Origin: Candidatus Binatia bacterium | GTDB taxonomy: Bacteria; Desulfobacterota; Binatia; HRBIN30 | Reading direction: 5' to 3' | Assembly (NCBI GenBank): GCA_026004215.1 | Contig: BPIR01000003.1 | Coordinates: 62,001-126,000 of the forward strand | Length of the DNA: 64,000 nucleotides | Shown here: in pieces, positions 16,377-25,415 of the stretch | Layout of the letters: the number at the start of each line of letters is the position of its first letter | Position numbering within the stretch: position 1 is the stretch's first letter | Translations under genes and position numbers: made by a program | The notes under the pieces: generated by a model | Told to the model about the DNA's origin: nothing | Databases searched by the model: none | What the model saw: the letters and a program-made list of their open reading frames with translations, nothing else

Positions 16377-18950
16377 ATGTGGGGCAAAGCAATGCAACGG
16401 GTGTTCCTCGGCGTAGTTTTCAGCCTCGTTTCTTGGGGCAGTTGGGCAAACGACTGCGGCCTGGTGCTCGCTCCCGATGGCAAGCTGGCGTGGCTCGGGC
16501 TGTTGTTCGAAGACAGCGCAGCATGCGAACAAGCAGACTGGAACCGTGACGGCGTGGTCAGTGCGGCCGACGTGGTGTACGCCGTTGCCTTCGCTGGCGG
16601 TCGGAGTCCGACGGCAAGCCCCCCGACCCCAACCCTTTCGTTCACGCCCAGCTTCACGACGACACGCAGCGCCTCCCCGACGTGGAGCCCCACTCGGAGC
16701 CCCATCCCGAGCCCGAGTGCGACGTCAACCGCAAGTCGGACCGGGTCACCATCGCTTGCGCCGACGAACACCCCGACGGCCACACCGCCAGCGACAGCGA
16801 CGCGTTCGCCCACGCAAACATTTTTGCCGTCTGTGTCGCCGACGCCCAGTCCGCTGCCAAGTTCGACCGCGAGTACGACTGCCTCTCGCTCGGTTTCGGC
16901 AACGCACACTCCGAGCGTCTCAGCGTCGGCCGCCAGCACAGGTTCGGCCACGCCCACACCTTCGCCGACCATTGCGGCCAGCGCGAGTGCCACGGCCTCG
17001 CACTCGCCCGCTATCACCCCCAGCTTCAGCCCTTCCACCTCGCCCGGCACACCAGCGACGACTCCGACGGCAACCGTGGCCGCCACCGCGACGGGCACGG
17101 CGGAGCCCACCATCTCGGCGACCGAGACTACGGGTGGGGATGACACCCCGACGGCGACTGTAACCGGGGTGCCACCAACAGCGACGGCGGGCGACGCCGC
17201 GGCAACAGCGACCGAGTCAGCCACTCCGCTCACCACGGCTACGCCTTCGCGTTCGCCTACTCCATCTCGTACTCCGATCCCAGGGAGTTTCCCGACCAAT
17301 ACGCCCACACCGTCGAACACCATACCGCCGACACGAACGCGCACCCCGACAAGGACACGTTCTGCGGCGCCGACGTTTACGTCCTCTCCGAGCGTTACCG
17401 AGACACCGTCGGCAACCGTCACGCATTCCCCCACGCCATTGCCTTCGGAGACCTGGTCGCCAACTCCTTCACTGACCGCCAGTGCATCCCCGACTGCGAG
17501 CGCCTCGCCCACAGAATCGCCGACTCCAACGGCGTCGTGGACGCCTTCTGTGACCGCGACCCCGACGCTGACGCAGACAGCCACACCGACGCCCACGCAT
17601 TCTCTCTCTCCGACTGCGACGCTCACGTCGACGCCGAGCCTCACGCCCACGGTGACGAATACGCCGACCGCCACGGACTCACCGTCGCGCACGCCCACGG
17701 AGACAAACACGGCCACTGCCACGAATTCACCCTCGCCGACGCCGACGCCTTCCCCCTCGCCAACTCCGTCTGTGACACCGACGTCCACGGAAACCGCCAC
17801 ACACACGCCTTCGGCCACGGCGACGAGTACGGCCACACCTTCATTGACTCCGACGCAAACGCCTTCGCGCACACCGACGCCGTCGCAGTCGCCCACGCCG
17901 AGTTTCACCCCGACGATCACCAGTACGCCGACGCGTACTCCGACCGCCAGCCGCACGGCGACCTTCACGTTTACGCGCACGAGCACGCGAACATTTACGG
18001 CAACACCGACGGATTCTCCATCGCTCACGCCCACCGCGACGCGCACGCTGACGCGGACTCTCACCCCATCGCCCACGCCTTCGGCGTCTCCGACCCCCAC
18101 ACCCACCGGACAAGGTCCGGTCGTGACGCGGTTCTTGCCGGTGGCGCGGCTCGACGGCTGTGTGTTTTGCTGCGAGATCGAATGTCAAACTTGGCCTACG
18201 CCGACGCCGGAGTTCGATCTCCAGGGCCGGCAAGTGTTCCGAATGTCTTCGGGCCAGTTTCTCATCGTGGTCGAGGGGCGGCCGGGGTTGAGTGGCAAGG
18301 CGCTCGGTACTTCTTTGCAGCCGGGCAGCGACGGGCGACCCGATTTGTGGATCGAAAACGATCGCGATCTCGGCAACGGTAGTCTCACCGTGTGCGATAC
18401 GGGTCCACCCTCTGAGGGTGGCGGTGGGGTTCCGGGAGTGAATCCGCCGCGCTTCGACCCTGGGGACGACTTTGTCACCGACGCGCTCGTGGATTTCGCC
18501 TGCCGTTTCGACCCGTACATCAGCGTAAACGCGCCGTGTACGATCGTGGATGTCACGCGCGATCCCAAGCTTCTTGATGCTACCTCGACCTGGCAATACT
18601 GCAGCGCGGTGACGGCCACCATGGCATTCCCGCCGGGGGAAAACGTGCTTAGCGTGGCCCTTCGCGACGTGAGCGGAAACACGGGCCCGACGGCGCAAAT
18701 CGTCGTGGTGGTCGCCACTCCGACCGTGACTCCGACCGCGACGCCCACCTCGCCATCCCCGACGCCCACAGTCACTTTGACCCGCACGCGCTCGCCCACA
18801 CGCAGCCGCACGCCCACGCGCACGGCTACCCCTACGGCTACGGCGACCGAGACCGTTACGCCCTCGGCCACGGCGACCCGCTCAGCGACACACACTCCGA
18901 CGGCCTCAGCCACGCCACTCGCCACAGACACTTTCACTCCCCTCGTGTAG
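16377..18950 (+). CDS. Giant Thr/Pro-stalk exported protein (paralog 2)
   Basis: The 857-residue protein begins 9 bp after its paralog. A signal peptide (about 1-25) is followed by a single EF-hand DWNRDGVVSAAD (residues 54-65) and a stalk of roughly 500 residues. The C-terminal domain (about 577-779) repeats the motifs DGCVFCCEIEC, SGQFLIVVEGRPG, LTVCDTGPPS and FPPGENVLSVALRD. Unlike paralog 1 it has a second Thr/Pro tail of about 80 residues to the end. The alternative start at 16392 is also possible. The stalk DNA is highly repetitive and may vary in length. Function unknown. Confidence 0.75.
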   Translation: MWGKAMQRVFLGVVFSLVSWGSWANDCGLVLAPDGKLAWLGLLFEDSAACEQADWNRDGVVSAADVVYAVAFAGGRSPTASPPTPTLSFTPSFTTTRSASPTWSPTRSPIPSPSATSTASRTGSPSLAPTNTPTATPPATATRSPTQTFLPSVSPTPSPLPSSTASTTASRSVSATHTPSVSASAASTGSATPTPSPTIAASASATASHSPAITPSFSPSTSPGTPATTPTATVAATATGTAEPTISATETTGGDDTPTATVTGVPPTATAGDAAATATESATPLTTATPSRSPTPSRTPIPGSFPTNTPTPSNTIPPTRTRTPTRTRSAAPTFTSSPSVTETPSATVTHSPTPLPSETWSPTPSLTASASPTASASPTESPTPTASWTPSVTATPTLTQTATPTPTHSLSPTATLTSTPSLTPTVTNTPTATDSPSRTPTETNTATATNSPSPTPTPSPSPTPSVTPTSTETATHTPSATATSTATPSLTPTQTPSRTPTPSQSPTPSFTPTITSTPTRTPTASRTATFTFTRTSTRTFTATPTDSPSLTPTATRTLTRTLTPSPTPSASPTPTPTGQGPVVTRFLPVARLDGCVFCCEIECQTWPTPTPEFDLQGRQVFRMSSGQFLIVVEGRPGLSGKALGTSLQPGSDGRPDLWIENDRDLGNGSLTVCDTGPPSEGGGGVPGVNPPRFDPGDDFVTDALVDFACRFDPYISVNAPCTIVDVTRDPKLLDATSTWQYCSAVTATMAFPPGENVLSVALRDVSGNTGPTAQIVVVVATPTVTPTATPTSPSPTPTVTLTRTRSPTRSRTPTRTATPTATATETVTPSATATRSATHTPTASATPLATDTFTPLV

Positions 18951-19101
18951 GGCGTCTGGACAACGAAGGCCGAGCCGCCCGGGCCATTCCTTCTCGTGTA
19001 TTTGACTTTTTCCGTGAGGTGCGGCATAGCGCCTAAAAATCCCGGTACGCCCGAGGGGTCGAGCGAAACCACGACCGGGAGAGAAGGGGAGGAAGAAGAG
19101 A

Positions 19102-20097
19102 ATGCGTTCGTTGGTTCGGGGCGGAATTGCTGTATGCACGTTCATGGCCGCCAGCGTGGCGTGGGCACAGCCGTGCATGATTTTCGTGCACGGAAAGCAA
19201 ACGGACACGAACACGTACACGAACTGGTCGTATGCCCGGAATTACTGGAAGACCAGTTCGACGGATTTCGTGAAAACGGCCACAAAGAACTTTGCTGCCA
19301 GTTATTACGTGGTGGGCTACAAGGGCAACGATCCGTGGTGGGGTGCCGGCGCGGCCGACGAGGTGGCCAACGAGATTATCAATGCAACCAACGGTGGAGC
19401 GGACGGTGGCGGTAATCGCTGCGCGCGCACCTATGCCAATGGCGGGACGTTCTGGGTGATTGCCCACAGCATGGGCGGCACGATTATGGATTACATTTTG
19501 GGCAATAGCCGCACGACCGATCCGAACTACAAGAGCATTTACGGTACGGTCGGGCAGAGAATCAGCCGGGTCATCGCAGTCAGTGGCGCGCATCGCGGTT
19601 CGCAAGGCGCGGATGCGGTGTGCGGTCAGAGCAACATCCTTTGCAACTTCATCGCCTTTTTCATCCAGAGCTGCGACACGGCCACCTACTGGTTGCGCAG
19701 TGCCGACGATGTGCAGGTGCGTACGTACTCCAACGCGCCGGCGAAGAACGTGTACTTGGTCGGTGGTTACCAGGCCATTTTCGGCGCCAGTGCCTGCTTG
19801 AGTGGGGAGGACGACGGGATCGTGCAGTACGCCTCGATTTACGCATGCAATGGCAGCGCGACGGCCGGCTACAACAACAGCAACGTGTGCAACAACTCGT
19901 ACAAACAAGAGAGCTCAGGGTTCCGCAATCTCGATGCCGGCTACGAGAACCACGACAACATCCGCAACGACTCGCGCTACAGCACGCGCAAACAAATTCC
20001 CGATGGCGTGTGGTACTGCAACGGCTCGCCGTGTGCGCCCAACACCACGGTGCAAAGCTCCATGTCCACTGCCAAGTTCGTCACGTTGCTTTACTGA
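19102..20097 (+). CDS. Secreted lipase/esterase (alpha/beta hydrolase)
   Basis: The 331-residue protein has a signal peptide (1-22, ending AWA) and IFVHGKQTD, which supplies the oxyanion hole. The nucleophile motif AHSMGG places Ser123. SGEDDG and YENHDNIRND are candidates for the catalytic Asp and His. Several Cys pairs suit an exported enzyme. Its pattern is close to bacterial triacylglycerol lipases and PGAP1-like esterases. It ends in a hairpin followed by a T-rich stretch at 20130-20178. The start follows GGGGAGGAAG, a good ribosome site. No dockerin end is present. Confidence 0.78.
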   Translation: MRSLVRGGIAVCTFMAASVAWAQPCMIFVHGKQTDTNTYTNWSYARNYWKTSSTDFVKTATKNFAASYYVVGYKGNDPWWGAGAADEVANEIINATNGGADGGGNRCARTYANGGTFWVIAHSMGGTIMDYILGNSRTTDPNYKSIYGTVGQRISRVIAVSGAHRGSQGADAVCGQSNILCNFIAFFIQSCDTATYWLRSADDVQVRTYSNAPAKNVYLVGGYQAIFGASACLSGEDDGIVQYASIYACNGSATAGYNNSNVCNNSYKQESSGFRNLDAGYENHDNIRNDSRYSTRKQIPDGVWYCNGSPCAPNTTVQSSMSTAKFVTLLY

Positions 20098-20990
20098 TCT
20101 GCGCACTCGAAAAGTCGTGAGGTGTTCTTCGCGCCCGGTGGCTCAGGACTCCACGGCCGCCGGGCGCGTGTTGTTCTTGCGTGGCGCGGAGCGAGTAAGC
20201 CGTTGGAATAGAGACGTACCCGCTCCGTGGGTGGTATTTCCCATGCAGTCGAGTAGCGGGCGGGCCGTTGCCCTTGTCTCGCGTTGCGAATGTGGAGCAA
20301 GGCCGAGACCCCACCGCCTTAGCCTAGGGCCGGCAAGACACCGCGGAATCCGAGTGTGGTGGGCACTCGTGTGGCGGGCCGCGCGGCAACTCGTGACCCG
20401 ACATGCTGCGCGATGCTCGGGCCCGCTGGGGCGCTGTAGGCACAGTCTTTCGACGGTGCCACATTGTGCGATTCAAGTATGGCCTTCAGCGCTTTCCTAG
20501 AGATGTGTGGTCGAAACAGCACGGAGGAACGTCTCGATCGTGCAATTTGGGCGGTGATTGGACTGGATCCGCGCAACGGCTTCCAACGGAAGGTTGAGTT
20601 GAGTGCACTCAGAGGCGGGACGGTGCGAGCAATTGCGAGCCGGCACAAGTGCCGGTGTGACATTTCCCGCCACAGTATTGCGGGCACGGTTGCTCAGCGC
20701 GTGGTCTCGGGCGTGCGGGCCGCGAGCCCGAGCCTGGGCAGTGTGCTCACAGAGGCGGGCAGCGTGCTTGGGTGTTTCTCGGAATGCGCGACACGATGAG
20801 CTTGTGGCGATAGGTATGGTGGGATGCCGCGGGGGCGGGTTGCCGGACGCATCGGGGCGGCGCCGGCCAGGTAAGAAGCCGAAGCGATGCGCATGGTGGT
20901 GGCGCAGTCCCCACGGGTAACTGGGGGTACGCGCAGCCTGGCAGGAGGCGGCACGCGCGGCACATCTCAGGGGCGCTGATCGGGCGATGT
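20098..20990. other. Long intergenic region without supported genes
   Basis: 893 bp with a terminator-like hairpin at its start. Open frames on both strands show no family-like pattern, signal or ribosome site. Promoter elements for the beta-helix gene must lie near its end. Confidence 0.45.
20130..20178 (+). terminator. Terminator-like hairpin after lipase
   Basis: CGCGCCCGG (20130-20138) pairs with CCGGGCGCG (20160-20168), with an inner TGG/CCA pair, followed by TGTTGTTCTT. It lies 33 bp after the lipase stop. Confidence 0.55.
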
Positions 20991-23900
20991 ATGCTCTCTG
21001 CGTTGGGTTTGTTGATATCTCTGGCGCTGGTGCGTCCCCCCCTTGCCGCGGTGCATCAGACGTGGGTGGTGGATAGCCTAGAGGATCGGGAAGACGATAA
21101 CCCTGGCGACGGGATATGTGCGGATGCCGACAGGCGGTGCACGCTGCGGGCGGCGATGACAGAGGCAAACGCGTCGCCTGGGGAGGACGTAATCGTATTC
21201 GCAGCGAGCGGAAAGATCGAGTTACGCTCCCGGTTACCGGCACTGGCCGAAGTCGAGACGGCAGGCCCCCTTCGCATCGAGGGCATGGGACGCGTGACCC
21301 TGGACGGACGGGGGGCGGTTGGGATCGTGGCCGTTGCCGCGCGTGCAAACTTGACTTTGCAGGGGCTGAACCTGCGGCGAGGATCGGTACCGGGCCTATG
21401 CGGCGGGGCAATTTTCAACGGAGGCACGCTGACTATCGAGAACTGCACTTTCAGCGAAAATTCCGCGGACTGGGTGAGCGGAGGCGCGATTTGCAACTTT
21501 TCCGGGGGCACCCTAACCATCGTGAACTCCACCTTCAGCCAGAATTCAGCCAGCACAGGCGGAGCCATTGCCAACTGGGAGGGGGCGACCCTGACCATCA
21601 GGAACTCCGCTTTCAGCGGGAACTCAGCCGGCTGGGGCGGTGCGATGACCAACTGGGGCACGCTGGCAATCGAGAATTCCGCCTTGAGCGGGAACAGGGC
21701 GGAATTCGGCGGCGCAATTTCCAACGCAACCGGCGGCACGCTAACCATCGCGAACACCACTTTCAGCGCGAACTCGGCACTGTTGGGTGGCGGCGCGATT
21801 TTCAACGGGGGCGTGCTGACCATCCATAACTCGATCCTGGGAGGGAACTGGGTGACTAACGGCGAAGAGGGCTACAGCGGCGGTGCGATTTTCAACGAGG
21901 GCACGTTGACTGTCGAAAATTCCTTTCTCAGCAGGAACTCAGCCGGCGACACTGGTGGAGGGATCGCGAATCGCGCCACGCTCGTCGTGCGTCAAACCGC
22001 TTTTGCGAGCAACGAGGCGAACCGAGGCGGCGCAGTTTTCAATGACGGAGACGTCGTGCTGCTCAACACCACATTCTGGGCTAATGGCCGCGCCTCGGGG
22101 CGACGGGCCACGAGCCGCGGCGGTGCATTGTATAACGTCGCCGGCAAAACCGCACGGCTGGCGCACTTGACATTCGTGGGCAACCTCGCCGAGGCGGGCG
22201 GCGGAGCGTTGTATGTCGAGGAGGGTAGCCAGGTGCGGATCAAAAACTCCCTGGTTGCCGACAGCCCCGAAGGTGGAAACTGCCACGGTCCTCTGCTGTT
22301 GTACGGAACGAACTTCAGCACGGACCAAACGTGCAACCGCTTCACGCTCGTGTCCTCCGCTGCCCTGGCCCTTGGCCCACTGGCGGACAACGGCGGGGCG
22401 TCCCCGACGCACGCGCTTTTAGCGGGAAGCATCGCGATGGACGCGGCGAGCGACTGTACCGACATCGATGGTAATCCTGTGGCTACCGACCAGCGGGGCG
22501 CAGCTCGCCCTGTGGGGGCGCGCTGCGACGCGGGAGCGTATGAGGCTGGTGGTGAGGCGGAGCCAGCGCCAACCCGGCCGACGCCCATTCCGACACCAAC
22601 ACCAGTCAGCGGCCGCACCTTCGAGGTGAACTCTCTGGAGGACCGCAGGGACGTCGAGCCCGGTGATGGGATATGTGCGGACGCACTAGGGCGATGCACG
22701 CTGCGGGCGGCGGTGACAGAGGCGAACGCGTTGCCGGAGGATAACTGGATTGTGTTCGCTGTGACCGGGGAGATTGTATTGCGCTCCAGCTTACCGGCGG
22801 TAACTGAAGCCCAGGTGGCAGGCACTCTCCACGTCGAAGGTGACGGGCGGGTGACGTTGAGCGGGAATGAAACAGTGCGGATTTTGGGCGTTGACGAAGG
22901 GGGAATCTTGACTTTGCGAGAAGTGAATTTTCGGAGAGGCTCCGCACAGGATTATGGTGGCGGGGCGATTCACAACCGGGGCACGGTGGCCATGGAGGGT
23001 TGCACCTTTAGCGAGAACTCGGCGATATCCGGGGGTGGTGGCGCAATGGACAACTGGGGCACGCTGACCATTGTGGACTGCCGCTTCGACGGGAACTCGG
23101 CAATCTCTGGCGACGGTGGGGCGATTGACAACCGGGGTCACGTAACCATCGCAAATTCCACTTTCAGCGGAAATTGGGTGATCTCCGGCGACGGTGGAGC
23201 GATTTCCAACGCAGCCCAGGGTACCCTGCGGATCTCAAACTCCACCTTCAGCGGGAATTGGGTAAACTCCGGCGACGGCGGGGCCATTTCCAATGAAGCG
23301 CAGGGCACGCTAACCATCGAGAACTCCACCATCGGTTCCAACTCGGCGTTGCAGAATGGAGGCGGCATCGCCCACACGGGTGGGTTGCTGCGGGCCATCG
23401 GATTGCGCTTTGTGGATAATATGGCCGGAGGGGATGGCGGAGCGCTCTACAATCACAGCGCGGTCCGCATGCGGGATTCGACCCTCGCCCGCAATACGAG
23501 CCGCCGAGGTGCAGCGATTTTCAATGCGGGATCGGTGCGACTCGTGAACGTGACGATTTCCCAAAACGTGGCGGAGCAAGATGGTGGCGCCTTTTACAAC
23601 AACTCCGGCACCACCAGCGAAATCATCTTCAGCACCATTTACGGCAACCAAGCTGGCACACGTGGTGCCGGCATTTTCGGCGAACTCGGCCTCGTCAGGG
23701 TCAAGAACTCGATTGTGGCCGGCGTAGCTGGTGTGGGGAACTGCGAGGGAATTTCCGCGCCGCGGGGCTGGAACTACTCCACTGACGCCACGTGCCTGGG
23801 TTTCGAAATGGTCGGAATCGAGGCGCTCCGCCTCGGGCCGCTTGCGGCGAATGGCGGGCCGACGGAAACGCATGCCCTGCTTGCCGGCAGTGTGGCTCTG

Positions 23901-24446
23901 GATGTCGCACCGGATTGCAACGATACGAACGATCTGCCGGTGATCTTCGACCAGCGAGGTGTCAAGCGGCCACATGGCACTGCTTGTGACCTCGGAGCCT
24001 ACGAGGAGGGAAGCGCCCCGTCGCCGTTGCGGACGTTGACCCCAACGCCCACCCAAACCCGGGTGACCCCCGAGATCCCGTCGCCGACTGAGACCCCGAT
24101 CCCTACCGTGACGACCACTGTCGCGCGCACTCCGACGACCACGGTGACAACCGTGCCCGGTCAGACGCTCACGCCGTTGCCCAGTGCCACGCCGGCGACG
24201 GCGCATACAGCCACGGCGACGAGCACGACCGCGCGCATTCCCACATCCACGCCGACACCGCCGCGATGCCAGGGCGATTGCAACGGCGATGGCGTGGTGA
24301 CCGTCGAGGAGCTGGTTCAGATGGTCAACATTGCCTTGGGTTCGACTGGCGTGACCAACTGCTCGGCAGGCGATGCCAACCGTGACGGTGAGATTACGAT
24401 TGAAGAGGTTGTCGCGGCAGTGAACCGCGCACTGAATGGCTGCTGA
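20991..24446 (+). CDS. Secreted duplicated beta-helix protein with dockerin-type end
   Basis: The 1151-residue product has a signal peptide (about 1-20). Two parallel halves each begin with SLEDRxDxxPGDGICAD and the CTLRAAxTEANA motif (CSLREAI type), at residue 29 and again near 543. Each is followed by many GGAIxNxGTLTIENSTFSxNSA turns typical of right-handed beta-helices. A Pro/Thr linker leads to a dockerin-type domain (residues 1093-1151) with loops DCNGDGVVTVEE and DANRDGEITIEE. Such helices often act as adhesins or polysaccharide binders; none is proven here. Confidence 0.85.
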   Translation: MLSALGLLISLALVRPPLAAVHQTWVVDSLEDREDDNPGDGICADADRRCTLRAAMTEANASPGEDVIVFAASGKIELRSRLPALAEVETAGPLRIEGMGRVTLDGRGAVGIVAVAARANLTLQGLNLRRGSVPGLCGGAIFNGGTLTIENCTFSENSADWVSGGAICNFSGGTLTIVNSTFSQNSASTGGAIANWEGATLTIRNSAFSGNSAGWGGAMTNWGTLAIENSALSGNRAEFGGAISNATGGTLTIANTTFSANSALLGGGAIFNGGVLTIHNSILGGNWVTNGEEGYSGGAIFNEGTLTVENSFLSRNSAGDTGGGIANRATLVVRQTAFASNEANRGGAVFNDGDVVLLNTTFWANGRASGRRATSRGGALYNVAGKTARLAHLTFVGNLAEAGGGALYVEEGSQVRIKNSLVADSPEGGNCHGPLLLYGTNFSTDQTCNRFTLVSSAALALGPLADNGGASPTHALLAGSIAMDAASDCTDIDGNPVATDQRGAARPVGARCDAGAYEAGGEAEPAPTRPTPIPTPTPVSGRTFEVNSLEDRRDVEPGDGICADALGRCTLRAAVTEANALPEDNWIVFAVTGEIVLRSSLPAVTEAQVAGTLHVEGDGRVTLSGNETVRILGVDEGGILTLREVNFRRGSAQDYGGGAIHNRGTVAMEGCTFSENSAISGGGGAMDNWGTLTIVDCRFDGNSAISGDGGAIDNRGHVTIANSTFSGNWVISGDGGAISNAAQGTLRISNSTFSGNWVNSGDGGAISNEAQGTLTIENSTIGSNSALQNGGGIAHTGGLLRAIGLRFVDNMAGGDGGALYNHSAVRMRDSTLARNTSRRGAAIFNAGSVRLVNVTISQNVAEQDGGAFYNNSGTTSEIIFSTIYGNQAGTRGAGIFGELGLVRVKNSIVAGVAGVGNCEGISAPRGWNYSTDATCLGFEMVGIEALRLGPLAANGGPTETHALLAGSVALDVAPDCNDTNDLPVIFDQRGVKRPHGTACDLGAYEEGSAPSPLRTLTPTPTQTRVTPEIPSPTETPIPTVTTTVARTPTTTVTTVPGQTLTPLPSATPATAHTATATSTTARIPTSTPTPPRCQGDCNGDGVVTVEELVQMVNIALGSTGVTNCSAGDANRDGEITIEEVVAAVNRALNGC

Positions 24447-25415
24447 GATGTGTATTGCTCGGCGAGGCGAAAGGGACTGGCGCAGAGCGTCGTGGAACAG
24501 ACGCTGGCAAGGCAAGCGACCATGGAGCCAGAGTCGCTACGGTGAGAGCAAAGCAGGTGGGCGAATGTACTGGTGCTTGTTTCCCCGGCCAAGCGAGGGC
24601 GCCGAGGGGACGGCGTACCCGCGCCGATGCTGATCGTGCGCAGGTTGCTCTGCGAGCCTCGTGGTGTGCGTTGCTCCTGACTGGGGCCTCTCACGATGGG
24701 GTCAGTGGCGCCTGGCATCGTGATAGTCCGCTCCGGAGAGTCGCGCCGTTGTGCAGCAGCGAAGCGAGGTGGCCCCGAGCCGAGCAGCCAAGAGCAGTGA
24801 TTGTGCCGCATGCTTCACGGGCGTGACCGAGAAGTTGCGGAATACGCTTGGGATGCCAGTTCGTAAGCGCGTGAACGGAGAGGTTGCGTGCGAGCGTTAG
24901 CGACACCTCAGTCTGGTCCAGCTCGGGCGTGAGCATCGGTGGCAAGGAGCGTGAATGGAGTACGGTTGGGGCTAGCGTGGGTGCGAGACGGTGAAGACTG
25001 GGGAGATGCTGTGTGGTCTAGCAATGGGCACTGGGCTTTCGTTCTATCGCGACGAATTTCCCTTGGTCTCGCTTTACGAGTCGGCGGCGTGGCGCGGAGA
25101 CTCGAATGATACGCTCCCGCGGTGGCATGTAACCGTCGGGAACTCCGGAAGCATACTTGGAACGAGAGGACCTGCAGGACCAAGGACTCCACGTTGAGCG
25201 TGGGCAGGGTGGCAATGGGGAGAGAGGTCTTTAGCCCCGACTAGAGGGTAGCCCAGGAGCATGGATTTTGGTGAAATGAGGCAGAGCCGATCAAGAAAAG
25301 GACAAGGATAGCGATGGCGTGTGTGGCTTACGCAAGGCGGGTAACCGGTCATCTGAGGACGGCGCGGGTTAGAGGCGGCAGCCCCGCGCAACTGCGGGAA
25401 ATGGGGCAGATTGTG
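24447..25415. other. Long intergenic region without supported genes
   Basis: No gene with family-like features is visible. An in-frame extension of the RCC1-like gene begins at ATG 25314, but it places a basic, non-signal stretch ahead of the signal peptide. The sequence at 25376-25400 recalls part of a cobalamin riboswitch, but the remaining elements are missing. Confidence 0.4.

Noticed and set aside
15977..18106. 709-residue open frame on the minus strand
   Set aside because: It is antisense to the Thr/Pro stalk; its Val/Gly-rich repeats mirror the stalk codons and it has no motif, signal or ribosome site.
20464..20799. 111-residue plus-strand frame in the gap
   Set aside because: No ribosome site, no signal and no recognisable family pattern.
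24560..24605. Third copy of the 43-bp element on the other strand
   Set aside because: Similarity is weak and the palindromic core is missing.
25376..25400. Cobalamin riboswitch fragment (CCCCGCGCAACTGCGGG)
   Set aside because: The other conserved parts of the riboswitch are not found upstream.
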